From Paraburkholderia sp041321145 (GTDB taxonomy: Bacteria > Pseudomonadota > Gammaproteobacteria > Burkholderiales > Burkholderiaceae): 64,000 nucleotides of DNA. The notes under the pieces are model-generated. The model was not told the DNA's origin. It ran no database searches and was given only the letters and a program-made list of their open reading frames with translations. The DNA is taken from assembly GCF_041321145.1 (NCBI RefSeq), contig NZ_JBGGWA010000003.1, positions 372,001 through 436,000 of the forward strand, read 5' to 3'. A program made the translations under genes and the position numbers. Numbering within the stretch: position 1 is the stretch's first letter; each line of letters opens with the position of its first letter. Below are positions 27,491 through 36,735 of this stretch, piece by piece.

Positions 27491-28807
27491 TTAGTTGAGT
27501 GCTTCGGCGCGGCCATAGCGGCGCTCGACGTAGTCACTCACGATTTGCTGGAATTCTTGCGCGATATTCTCGCCGCGCAACGTCTTGACCTTCTCGCCGT
27601 CGATAAACACCGGCGCGGCCGGATTTTCGCCCGAACCCGGCAAGCTGATGCCGATATTCGCCTGCTTCGATTCGCCCGGACCGTTGACGATGCAGCCCAT
27701 CACCGCGACGTGCATTTTCTCGACGCCAGGATACTGATCGCGCCATACCGGCATCTGCGTCCGCAGATAGGTCTGGATTTGCGACGCCAGTTCCTGAAAC
27801 AACGTGCTGGTGGTACGACCACAACCCGGGCACGCGATCACCATCGGCGTGAACGAACGCAGGCCCATGGTCTGCAAAATTTCCTGGCCGACAATCACTT
27901 CACCCGTTCTCGGCCCACCTGGTTCCGGCGTCAGCGAGATGCGGATCGTGTCGCCGATACCTTGCTGCAGCAACACGGACAAAGCCGCCGTCGACGCCAC
28001 GATGCCCTTCGAACCCATGCCCGCTTCGGTCAAGCCGAGATGCAGCGCGAATTCGCAACGGCGCGCCAGCTCGCCATAGACAGCGATCAGATCCTGCACG
28101 CCGCTAACCTTGCACGACAGAATGATCTTGTTGCGCGAAAGACCCAGTTCGACCGCGCGCTCCGCCGAGCCGATCGCCGACTGGATCAGCGCTTCGTACA
28201 TCACGCTTTGCGCTTCCCACGGCGTGGAACGCACAGCGTTTTCGTCCATCATCTTCGCGAGCAGATCTTGATCGAGGCTGCCCCAGTTCACGCCGATCCG
28301 AACCGGCTTGTCGTACTTCACGGCCGCTTCGATCATCTGCGCAAACTGCGTGTCACGCTTCGCGCCGTGGCCGACATTGCCCGGATTGATCCGGTACTTC
28401 GACAGCGACTCCGCGCACGCGGGGTAGTCGCGCAGCAGCAAATGGCCGTTGTAGTGAAAATCGCCGACCAGCGGCACCGACACGCCCATGCGGTCGAGTT
28501 GCTCGCGCACGGCCGGCACGGCCGCAGCCGCTTCCGGCGTGTTGACCGTGATGCGCACCAGTTCCGAACCGGCTTGTGCCAATTCCTTGATCTGGATTGC
28601 CGTGCCGATCGCGTCCGCGGTATCCGTATTGGTCATCGACTGCACGCGCACAGGCGCATCGCCACCGATGGTGACAAGCTGACCGCCCCAACGGACATCC
28701 ACCGCGTGCGACTTGCGCCGCGCGGCGTGGCCGCCAAACACCGGCTCGTTTGAAACGATCTTGCTACTGGATTGGGATTGAGCTTCGGATTGCATCGAAA
28801 AACCCAT
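27491..28807 (-). CDS. ispG: 4-hydroxy-3-methylbut-2-enyl diphosphate synthase IspG (GcpE)
   Basis: Penultimate enzyme of the MEP isoprenoid pathway, a [4Fe-4S] protein. 438 residues with VRVQSMTNTDTAD near 53-65, RITVNTPEAA, the TIM-barrel, and cluster ligands in CPGCGRTTS (about 333-341) and CIVNGPGE (about 376-383). The start may be ATG 28807 or ATG 28795 four codons on (MQSEAQSQ), which has GGGTT upstream. Stands between rodZ (87 bp) and hisS. Confidence 0.96.
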   Translation of the reverse strand: MGFSMQSEAQSQSSSKIVSNEPVFGGHAARRKSHAVDVRWGGQLVTIGGDAPVRVQSMTNTDTADAIGTAIQIKELAQAGSELVRITVNTPEAAAAVPAVREQLDRMGVSVPLVGDFHYNGHLLLRDYPACAESLSKYRINPGNVGHGAKRDTQFAQMIEAAVKYDKPVRIGVNWGSLDQDLLAKMMDENAVRSTPWEAQSVMYEALIQSAIGSAERAVELGLSRNKIILSCKVSGVQDLIAVYGELARRCEFALHLGLTEAGMGSKGIVASTAALSVLLQQGIGDTIRISLTPEPGGPRTGEVIVGQEILQTMGLRSFTPMVIACPGCGRTTSTLFQELASQIQTYLRTQMPVWRDQYPGVEKMHVAVMGCIVNGPGESKQANIGISLPGSGENPAAPVFIDGEKVKTLRGENIAQEFQQIVSDYVERRYGRAEALN

Positions 28808-28894
28808 TTACGCCGCATGCACTACACAAAAAAAAAGTAGCGCCTGAATTGAAAAAGCGCTGCGGCCCGCTGACCGCGACGCATACCGTATCTG

Positions 28895-29971
28895 TCAAGG
28901 CAACGCGAAGCGCGCCACATTGCCCTTGGCTGCCGAATATTTCGACGGATCGACCGGGTGGCCATCGAGCGTAAGCGACTCAAGACCTGCCCTGTTGCCA
29001 ACCGTGACCTTGAAAGGGCCAGCGCCCGTCACTTCCTTCGTATCGCCTGCGCGCACGAGGCCGGAGAACACCTCCTTGCCATCCTTGCCGCGCACGCTGA
29101 ACCAACTGTCTTGCGTCACGCGCAACGCGATGATCGCCTCCCCCCCGGACAGGACAGCCGTTGCCGCATCCGCTGCGCTCGCGCCTTGCGCCGCAGCCTG
29201 GACCTGCGAACCGGCCTTAGGCGCGACTGCTGCTGCCGCGACGGCTGGCGCCGTGCCGGTCGCCAACGGTGCAGGCATCGGTGTAGCCGACGCTGCGTTA
29301 TCTACTGCGGCCTGCGTTTCCGGCGCGGAAGCCGCGTCTTGCGCAGTTGCCTCGGAACCTGCCGCTTGACCTTGCGCCACCGCGCCCGATGCGCCGGTCG
29401 CGCCACCTGCCGTACCGTTCGCACTCGCCTTCAAACGTGCGAGCCACGCCGACGAATCACCGCCATTGGTATGCCACATGCCGAGCGCGATCACCGCGAC
29501 GATCACCGCCGCAATGCCCCACAGCCACGAGCGACTCTTTTGCCCACTGCCGCCCAGCGACAGCGACACGCGGCCGCGCGGCAAATCCTTGCCCGACGAT
29601 GCCGGCATCGACAGGTCCGGCGCAGGCACGCCCTTCTCGCGGCGCAACGCCTGCGTGAACGGCGTGGGATCAGCGCCGAGCATCTTCGCGTAGCTGCGCA
29701 TCACGCCGAGCGCAAAAGTCGTGTCCGGCAGGTGACTGAGGTCCCCCGATTCGAGCGCACGCAACTTGATGGCGGACACCTTCAGGCGCGCCGACACGTC
29801 TTCGATCGTCCAGCCTTTCGATTCACGCAATTGGGTCAAGCGCGCGCCAACCGCCGCCAACGAATCCAGGCCCGGCTGCACAACAGGCTGCACCACCACC
29901 CGTGCGACCGGCGCCGGATGGTTTTCGTTTGTGTCTATGTCGTGCGGCTGCGGGTGCTGCGGCTCACTCAT
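28895..29971 (-). CDS. rodZ: RodZ-type helix-turn-helix membrane protein
   Basis: Cytoskeletal adaptor linking MreB to the membrane in rod-shaped cells. 358 residues: Pro/Val-rich start, HTH_25 domain (about 38-105, VGARLTQLRESKGWTIEDVS...LESGD...FALGVMRSYAKMLG), linker, one transmembrane helix WLWGIAAVIVAVIALGMW (149-166), a long Ala/Thr/Gly low-complexity linker (about 175-275), and a C-terminal DUF4115 beta domain with WFSVRGKDGKEVFSG. Position next to ispG is typical. No pilF/pilW gene lies between it and rlmN here. Confidence 0.9.
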   Translation of the reverse strand: MSEPQHPQPHDIDTNENHPAPVARVVVQPVVQPGLDSLAAVGARLTQLRESKGWTIEDVSARLKVSAIKLRALESGDLSHLPDTTFALGVMRSYAKMLGADPTPFTQALRREKGVPAPDLSMPASSGKDLPRGRVSLSLGGSGQKSRSWLWGIAAVIVAVIALGMWHTNGGDSSAWLARLKASANGTAGGATGASGAVAQGQAAGSEATAQDAASAPETQAAVDNAASATPMPAPLATGTAPAVAAAAVAPKAGSQVQAAAQGASAADAATAVLSGGEAIIALRVTQDSWFSVRGKDGKEVFSGLVRAGDTKEVTGAGPFKVTVGNRAGLESLTLDGHPVDPSKYSAAKGNVARFALP

Positions 29972-30203
29972 CCCAAATCCTTTAGCGTCGATTCTTTTTC
30001 ACTTGTGCGACTGGGCCGGCCCAAAGCGCCACGCCCGAATCGCAGACCGTTTATAACAAAATGTGCGGCCTTCTGTGCCGCTTCCGATCGCTTCTGCAAA
30101 CTTTCTTTTCAATCGCGGGTGACGTGGAGGACTTTCGCCTGTTCACGGAACTTTCCGCAGACCGCCCGCGCCCTGCGCGCCTCGCACGGGGCGCCTCGCA
30201 CGA

Positions 30204-31355
30204 TTACACGGCGCGAACCTCGATAATCTTGGCCGCCTTCCCGGTGCGCTCAGCGAGGCGCGTGCGATCTTTCACCGCACCGGCCAGCTGACCGCAGGCA
30301 GCGTCGATATCATCGCCGCGTGTTTTACGCACCGTAGTGACGACGCCCGCATCCATCAACACTTGCGCAAACCGCTTGATCTGTTCCGGCTTTGAGCGGA
30401 TGAGGCCCGACTCGGGGAACGGATTGAATGGAATCAGGTTGAATTTGCACGGTACGTCACGCGTGACGGCCAGCAATTCGCGCGCTTGCGCTTCGCTGTC
30501 GTTCACACCGTCGAGCATGCAATATTCGAACGTGATGAAATCGCGCGGCGCGACTTTCAAATAACGCTGGCACGCTGCCATCAATTCGCGCAGCGGATAC
30601 TTCTTGTTCAGCGGCACCAGCATATCGCGCAGCGGATCGCTCGACGCATGCAACGATACCGCGAGCGCCACCGGCAGATCGGCGCCGAGCCGGTCCATCA
30701 TCGGCACCACGCCCGAGGTGGACAGCGTGACGCGCCTGCGCGACAGGCCGTACGCGTTATCGTCCAGCATCAGGCGCATGGCAGGCACCACCGCGTCGTA
30801 ATTGAGCAGAGGCTCGCCCATGCCCATCATCACGACGTTCGTGACAACGCGCTCGCCTTTGCCGTCACCACCCGTGGCACGGCCACCGTCCGTCCCGCGC
30901 GTCGCGCGCAGCGCGAACTCGGCCATGCGCAGCTGGCCGATGATTTCGCCTGTGGTCAGATTACGGGAGAAACCCTGCTTGCCGGTCGAACAGAAACGGC
31001 AGTTCACCGCGCACCCGGCCTGCGACGACACGCACAACGTGCCACGCGTTTCTTCGGGGATATACACGGTTTCGACTGCGTTGCTGTTGCCGACGTCGAT
31101 CAGCCACTTGCGTGTGCCGTCGGTCGAAATAGTGTCGCTGACGATGTCGGGCATCGTGATCGTTGCGCGCCCTTTGAGCTTTTCGCGCAAGGACTTCGCC
31201 AGATCGGTCATGCCGTTGAAGTCGGCAGCGTTGTACTGGTGTATCCAGCGCTGCAATTGCTTGGCGCGAAACGGCTTCTCGCCCAGACTGCCGCAGTAGG
31301 CGACAAGCCCTTGGGCGTCGAGATCGAGAAGGTTGACGGTGGGACTGCTCGTCAT
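30204..31355 (-). CDS. rlmN: Dual-specificity rRNA/tRNA methyltransferase RlmN
   Basis: Radical-SAM enzyme that methylates C2 of A2503 in 23S rRNA and A37 of some tRNAs. 383 residues from ATG 31355, which has AGGA six bases upstream; ATG 31370 would add five residues. Radical-SAM cysteines are C115, C119 and C122 in GCAVNCRFCSTG, with MGMGEPLLNYDAV (SAM-binding) and the C-terminal Cys in RGDDIDAACGQL as the methyl-carrying pair. 173 bp after ndk. Confidence 0.97.
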   Translation of the reverse strand: MTSSPTVNLLDLDAQGLVAYCGSLGEKPFRAKQLQRWIHQYNAADFNGMTDLAKSLREKLKGRATITMPDIVSDTISTDGTRKWLIDVGNSNAVETVYIPEETRGTLCVSSQAGCAVNCRFCSTGKQGFSRNLTTGEIIGQLRMAEFALRATRGTDGGRATGGDGKGERVVTNVVMMGMGEPLLNYDAVVPAMRLMLDDNAYGLSRRRVTLSTSGVVPMMDRLGADLPVALAVSLHASSDPLRDMLVPLNKKYPLRELMAACQRYLKVAPRDFITFEYCMLDGVNDSEAQARELLAVTRDVPCKFNLIPFNPFPESGLIRSKPEQIKRFAQVLMDAGVVTTVRKTRGDDIDAACGQLAGAVKDRTRLAERTGKAAKIIEVRAV

Positions 31356-31387
31356 ATCGAATCCTGCCATTTCAGTGCGAGACTACA

Positions 31388-31508
31388 TTCATGCAACAAG
31401 CTGCATGAACGCAATGCCGTTCGCGCCCATTCCTGCTGCTTTACCTTACTACTTTGCCGGACTGTTCGTGCGGATTCGTGCGACAAATCAAACGGCTGCG
31501 CACGAATC
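31388..31508. repeat. Two hairpins between ndk and rlmN
   Basis: TTCATGCA-ACAAGC-TGCATGAA (31388-31409) and GATTCGTGCG (31473-31482) with CGCACGAATC (31499-31508, 16-base loop) are perfect inverted repeats. No T run follows on minus, so they look more like RNA-processing or stability structures than a terminator; the second lies 21 bp from the ndk stop. Confidence 0.5.
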
Positions 31509-31528
31509 GCCCGGCTGGCGCAAATTGC

Positions 31529-31954
31529 TTAACGCGAGTAGACGTTCACTTGCGGGAAGAAGAACGCGATTTCCACAGCGGCCGTTTCAGCTGCGTCAGA
31601 ACCGTGCACCGCGTTAGCGTCGATGCTGTCAGCGAAATCGGCGCGGATCGTACCCTTTTCCGCCTTCTTCGGGTCCGTTGCACCCATCAGGTCACGGTGC
31701 TTCAGGATCGCGTTTTCGCCTTCCAGCGCTTGCACGACCACCGGGCCCGAGATCATGAAATCGACCAGATCTTTGAAGAACGGGCGTGCGGCGTGCACAG
31801 CGTAGAACTTTTCCGCGTCAGCGCGCGACAGATGAACCATGCGCGAAGCCACGATCTTCAGACCAGCGTTTTCGAAACGGCTGTAGATCTGCCCGATCAC
31901 GTTCTTGGCCACTGCGTCCGGCTTGATAATCGACAGGGTGCGTTCGATCGCCAT
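31529..31954 (-). CDS. ndk: Nucleoside diphosphate kinase
   Basis: Transfers the gamma phosphate from ATP to NDPs through a phosphohistidine. 141 residues; active-site His117 in NAVHGSDA, plus KPDAVAKNVIG at 11-21 and the family-typical ends. ATG 31954 follows TTGGAG with good spacing. First gene of the long minus-strand run; a promoter-like TACAAT lies about 50 bp upstream. Confidence 0.98.
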   Translation of the reverse strand: MAIERTLSIIKPDAVAKNVIGQIYSRFENAGLKIVASRMVHLSRADAEKFYAVHAARPFFKDLVDFMISGPVVVQALEGENAILKHRDLMGATDPKKAEKGTIRADFADSIDANAVHGSDAAETAAVEIAFFFPQVNVYSR

Positions 31955-31982
31955 AAAAACTCCAAAAAATTAAGAGGTTACA

Positions 31983-32006
31983 GATTCAAATGAATCCGCT
32001 ATTGTA
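31983..32006 (-). promoter_or_regulatory. Candidate ndk promoter -10 with adjacent dyad
   Basis: Minus strand TACAAT (32001-32006), preceded by TGC, is a fair -10 box. Just downstream, GATTCA-AA-TGAATC (31983-31996) is a perfect dyad placed over the expected transcript start, which suits an operator. No clear -35. Confidence 0.4.
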
Positions 32007-32256
32007 GCATGTTCCCGTGTATGATTGCGATTGAACCCTTACAGTATCGAAAGACTCCAAGCAGGAGTTTTTGAATACTGGTAGCGTAGGCCGTGTGGAC
32101 TTTTTCTGGGGTATTGAAACTCCGCTCCGCCGCGCCAATCTTAGGGATGGATACTGCGCGACTGGCGGCAAAAATCCCGGCCGGCGCGCAGTAGAGTCCA
32201 GTGCACAACCCGCTACACCACCATTACGAAACACGCTTCTGAGGTAAGGAGAGACC
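32007..32256 (+). promoter_or_regulatory. Structured region upstream of the Bax-inhibitor gene
   Basis: No gene seen in this stretch. It contains a long imperfect hairpin at 32042-32080 (outer arms CAGTAT/ATACTG, inner arms AAAGACTCC/GGAGTTTTT, loop AAGCA), and its 3' arm can alternatively pair with 32111-32123 (GTATT, AAACTCC). The arrangement resembles an attenuator or a small RNA end. GGAG precedes the ATG at 32257. Confidence 0.4.
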
Positions 32257-32955
32257 ATGAACGATCATCCGTATAGCTTTGGCCGCAATGGCGCGGTCAG
32301 CACGGTCGAAACGCGCAATCGCGTACTGCGGAACACCTATTGGCTCCTCGCGCTGTCAATGATTCCGACAGTGCTTGGCGCATGGGTGGGCGTGGCAACC
32401 GGTTTCTCGCTGTTCGCCGCCACCAGCCCTGGCATGAGCATGCTGGCGTTCTTCGCGATCGCCTTCGGCTTCATGTTTGCCATCCAGAAAACCAAAGACA
32501 GCGCCATCGGCGTCTTCGTGCTGCTCGGCTTCACGTTCTTCATGGGCCTGATGCTCTCGCGCATCCTGAGCTTCGTACTCGGTTTTTCGAATGGCCCGTC
32601 GCTGATCATGCTCGCGTTCGGTGGCACTGGTGTGATCTTCGCGTCCATGGCCACGATCGCCACGGTCAGCAAGCGTGACTTCTCGGGGCTCGGCAAGTGG
32701 CTGTTCATGGGCGTGATCGTGCTGCTGCTGGCTTCGGTTGCTAACGTGTTTCTGCACCTCCCGGCGTTGATGCTGACGGTATCCGTGCTGGCAATCGTGA
32801 TCTTCTCGGCCTACATGCTGTTCGACGTTCAGCGCGTCGTGAACGGCGGTGAGACGAACTACATCACCGCAACCCTCGCGATCTACCTGGATTTGTACAA
32901 CGTATTCGTCAACCTGCTCGCGCTGCTCGGCATCTTCGGCGGCAACCGCAACTAG
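32257..32955 (+). CDS. Bax inhibitor-1 / YccA family membrane protein
   Basis: 232 residues, seven hydrophobic helices from about residue 27 on, including NTYWLLALSMIPTVLGAWVG, the NGPSLIMLAFGGTGVIF segment and a C-terminal YNVFVNLLALLGIFGGNR ending typical of the YccA/YbhL/BI-1 branch. Members are inner-membrane proteins; YccA binds and modulates FtsH, and some BI-1 relatives leak calcium. HflK/HflC, other FtsH modulators, are encoded elsewhere in the window but not adjacent. Well-placed GGAG before the ATG, and a strong terminator after: monocistronic. Confidence 0.93.
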   Translation: MNDHPYSFGRNGAVSTVETRNRVLRNTYWLLALSMIPTVLGAWVGVATGFSLFAATSPGMSMLAFFAIAFGFMFAIQKTKDSAIGVFVLLGFTFFMGLMLSRILSFVLGFSNGPSLIMLAFGGTGVIFASMATIATVSKRDFSGLGKWLFMGVIVLLLASVANVFLHLPALMLTVSVLAIVIFSAYMLFDVQRVVNGGETNYITATLAIYLDLYNVFVNLLALLGIFGGNRN

Positions 32956-32997
32956 TCTGACGCAAGGCGCGGCGCCTGCAACGGCCGCCTTGGAAGA

Positions 32998-33037
32998 AAA
33001 GGCCCTTGACGAGCAATCGTCTTGGGCCTTTTTTTTT
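32998..33037 (+). terminator. Intrinsic terminator after the Bax-inhibitor gene
   Basis: Stem AAAGGCCC (32998-33005) with GGGCCTTT (33024-33031), an inner GACGA/TCGTC stem and a long T run to 33037. Confidence 0.93.
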
Positions 33038-33104
33038 CCATTGCACTGCCGTCGCGTCAGCGGGGAGTCACTGCGTCTTGCGACGTCGGGCAATCAGAAT
33101 CGGA

Positions 33105-33878
33105 TCACAAACTCAGCCACGCAAAGCCTTCATCCTGCGAAGCGACCACAACTTCGGGGGACGCCGCGCCCAACACGCCGGCCAACGCGGCCTGTGCCAG
33201 TTCCGGCGAGTTGTTCTGCTGGCTCAGATGCGCCGCGACCAGATGGCGCAAGCGTGAACGGTCAAGCGAGGCCAGAATTTCAGCCGCTGCGTCGTTGTTC
33301 AGATGTCCATGATTCCCGCCAATACGCGCCTTCAGCGACTGCGGATACCGGCTGCCCGCCAGCATTCGCACATCGTGGTTGCATTCGAGCACCAGCGCAT
33401 CGCAACCACTCAGCACCGCGCTGATGTGCGGGGTGGAGGTGCCGACGTCGGTTAGCACGCCAAGCCGGCTCGCGCCATTGGAGAGCACGTATTGCAGCGG
33501 CTCGCGGGCATCGTGAGGAACGGTGTAAGGGAGGATGCTGAGGTCGCCGATCGCCACCGCCTCGTCGCCCCACAGCACCTGCAGGTCGACATCGGCTTCG
33601 TCGGCGCCCACCGCGCGGGCGGTGCCCCAGCTCATGTACAGCGGAATCGACCACTTGCGCGCCAGCGTCAGCGCGCTGCCAATGTGGTCACTGTGTTCAT
33701 GCGTAATCAAAATGGCGTCGAGACCTTCGACGCTCGCGCCGAGCCGTGTCAAACGCCGCTCGACTTCCTTGGCCGAAAAGCCGCAATCGAGCAGAACGCG
33801 CGTGGTGGTCGCGCCGCTTTGCGCTTCCACCAACAAGGCATTGCCTTCACTGCCGCTGCCGAGACTCGCGAACCGCAC
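33105..33878 (-). CDS. MBL-fold metallohydrolase (YycJ/PhnP-like)
   Basis: 257 residues. Metal-binding motif THEHSDH at 59-65 (H60, H62, D64, H65), later ECNHDVRML and AAHLSQQNNSPELA give the further His/Asp ligands of this metallo-beta-lactamase subgroup. Starts MRFASLGSGSEGNALLVE, the usual opening of the YycJ-like group (some are annotated as exonucleases or cyclic phosphodiesterases); the substrate cannot be told. 7 bp after bamC stops, so co-translated in a dapA-bamC-MBL run. Confidence 0.87.
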   Translation of the reverse strand: MRFASLGSGSEGNALLVEAQSGATTTRVLLDCGFSAKEVERRLTRLGASVEGLDAILITHEHSDHIGSALTLARKWSIPLYMSWGTARAVGADEADVDLQVLWGDEAVAIGDLSILPYTVPHDAREPLQYVLSNGASRLGVLTDVGTSTPHISAVLSGCDALVLECNHDVRMLAGSRYPQSLKARIGGNHGHLNNDAAAEILASLDRSRLRHLVAAHLSQQNNSPELAQAALAGVLGAASPEVVVASQDEGFAWLSL

Positions 33879-33885
33879 GGCCCGC

Positions 33886-35025
33886 TTAGTTCAGCTGCGC
33901 GTGCAGCAGCGTCACGATGCGCTGCGCGTCGGACGAGTTGTCCACCTGCCCGTTCGCGTCCAGCACCGCTACCTGCGTCACGGTGTCACCCTTCGAGCGC
34001 ACATTGACGAGGAATTCCTGACCCGGCTTCTTCGACGAATTGCCGCTGTAGAACAGCTTGCCGAACAGCCCTTCTTTCTTCAGCTCCTGCATCGAGTCCG
34101 CGTAACGCACGTAGTAGATACCTTTCGAGCGATCGCGGTTGTCGACGGTGAAGTTAGTGCGGTCGAGCGCAAGACCCACGCGTAACCATGCGCGGTCGAA
34201 CGATTCCTGCAGATCGAGTGTCGACGCGCCCGCGCTCTGGTCGAGCGTGGCTGGCGCGGTGGCCGGGCGTGCGTCGGTCAGCAGTTGCTTCGACTGTGCA
34301 TCGGTCAGGCCGAACTTCTGCATCAACTTGCTCAGGAACAGTGCTTCCAGAGCCGGGTCACGCGGACGCTCTTCCCACCGCGACGATGTCTTGTCCTGGC
34401 CCGTCAGCATTTCTTCCATTGCGCTATGGGTGATCGAGATGTCCGTGGCGCCAGCCGGGCCGCGCGACACGAGCGTGCGGAAGCTGTCGCGGGTGCCCGA
34501 CGAGTACGCGAAGTCGATCACCTTGCCGATCGTGCGGCGGAACCAGTCGTCCGGAATGTTGGCGCGGTTTTCAGCCCAGTCGGTGGTCATGATGCCGGTG
34601 GCGGGCGCGTCGGTTTTCAGCGCAAAGCCGTTTTCCTGCCAGAACTCCTGCAACTGCGGCCAAAGTTGTTCCGGTGTACGGCCGTCGACTACCAGCCAGC
34701 GGCGGTCGCCGTCGCGTTCGATGTGCATGCCCAGCGGATCTTGCGCATTCGGCTGGCCTTCGGTGGAATTGCCCGCTGCCGTGACCGCGCGTTGCGGCGA
34801 GCCGCCCAGCGCCAGATTGGCCGGGGGCGCCACGTAGCGCTGATCGGTCGGCGTGGTGGTCAGATCGCCGGGAACGGCGAGCGGCGGTGCGCTGCCCGCG
34901 CCCTTGTAGTTGACGCGGTCGGAGGCGAACCAGTCGTTCAGCGTGTCACAGCCGGCGAGCGTTACCAAGGCAAGCGCCAGCGCCGCCATGCGGGTTGCGT
35001 GGAGGGAAAGTGCGGAACGTTTCAT
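33886..35025 (-). CDS. bamC: Outer membrane assembly lipoprotein BamC (NlpB family)
   Basis: Lipoprotein of the BAM complex. 379 residues: MKRSALSLHATRMAALALALVTLAGC is the signal with lipobox LAGC (Cys26), followed by the unstructured N-terminal region with VNYKGAGSAPPLAVPGDL, then two helix-grip domains (about 100-215 and 255-375). Downstream of dapA (129 bp), the same order as dapA-bamC in E. coli. Confidence 0.92.
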   Translation of the reverse strand: MKRSALSLHATRMAALALALVTLAGCDTLNDWFASDRVNYKGAGSAPPLAVPGDLTTTPTDQRYVAPPANLALGGSPQRAVTAAGNSTEGQPNAQDPLGMHIERDGDRRWLVVDGRTPEQLWPQLQEFWQENGFALKTDAPATGIMTTDWAENRANIPDDWFRRTIGKVIDFAYSSGTRDSFRTLVSRGPAGATDISITHSAMEEMLTGQDKTSSRWEERPRDPALEALFLSKLMQKFGLTDAQSKQLLTDARPATAPATLDQSAGASTLDLQESFDRAWLRVGLALDRTNFTVDNRDRSKGIYYVRYADSMQELKKEGLFGKLFYSGNSSKKPGQEFLVNVRSKGDTVTQVAVLDANGQVDNSSDAQRIVTLLHAQLN

Positions 35026-35154
35026 GAGGTCCTTCGTGATGCTGGAACGCGGTGCCTGGTTCTGTGTGCCGGGAACGTGGGCTGGATCGACGTCGGTTAA
35101 GGGAGTGCCGGTGGCAGGCTTGCTTGAGCGCCGGGCGTGCTGGCTTGAGCCCGC

Positions 35155-36066
<912 letters not shown>

Positions 36067-36109
36067 GAAACGCCATGAATTTGATCAGGTAAACCGCGAT
36101 TGTAGCGGA

Positions 36110-36724
36110 TTAGCCAGCCAACTCGTAACAAGGCGGGGATGCCGCCTCTGCGCGGTCGGCTGAGCGATCCGCCTCCATAATTGCGCAGATCCGCTGGACG
36201 TAAGCCGGGCGCGGCTGCGCAAGGAAACCATCTTGAAATGCGACCACCCGGAGGTGGCCGCGCACCACGTCGAGCAGCTCGCCGGGTGCGAGCAAAAACG
36301 CCGGATTAGACGGCTTTCCGACGCTTTCGTTGCCTTGCGCGAAGGTCTCGTATACCAGTACGCCGCCGGGCGCGAGCGAGTGCAAAAGCTGCGGAAACAG
36401 CGGCCGATGCAGGTAGTTCGTGACCACGATCGCAGCGAATTTCGCGTCCCGGGGCAGCGGCCAGGCGGCGCCTTCGATGTCAACCGCGAGCGTGGTGATG
36501 AGCGGCTCGTCGCGCATGACGTCCAGCGCGGCCGCATCGCGGTCGAGCGCGGTCACCGGATGGCCCAGCGATGCAAAAAACCGCGCGTGCCGCCCCGCCC
36601 CTGACGCCACGTCGAGCACCGCGCCGCCCGCCGCGACCAGATGCGCCCAGTGGCGCACCCAGTGCGACGGCTCGCCGTTTCCGTGCGAGCAAACGGGCGA
36701 AGCGGAGACGGAAGTACTCATCAT
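36110..36724 (-). CDS. SAM-dependent methyltransferase (TehB-like)
   Basis: About 204 residues. SAM motif I AVLDVASGAGRHARFFASLG (about 35-54), acidic motif II end DRDAAALD, and VVTNYLHRPLFPQLLHSLAPGGVLVYETFAQGNE. The look is that of the small class I methyltransferases annotated as tellurite resistance or thiopurine type; substrate unknown. The start is one of two adjacent ATGs (36724 or 36721). Eleven bp after trpS stops, so in its operon. Confidence 0.82.
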   Translation of the reverse strand: MMSTSVSASPVCSHGNGEPSHWVRHWAHLVAAGGAVLDVASGAGRHARFFASLGHPVTALDRDAAALDVMRDEPLITTLAVDIEGAAWPLPRDAKFAAIVVTNYLHRPLFPQLLHSLAPGGVLVYETFAQGNESVGKPSNPAFLLAPGELLDVVRGHLRVVAFQDGFLAQPRPAYVQRICAIMEADRSADRAEAASPPCYELAG

Positions 36725-36735
36725 TTCAGCGTGGA

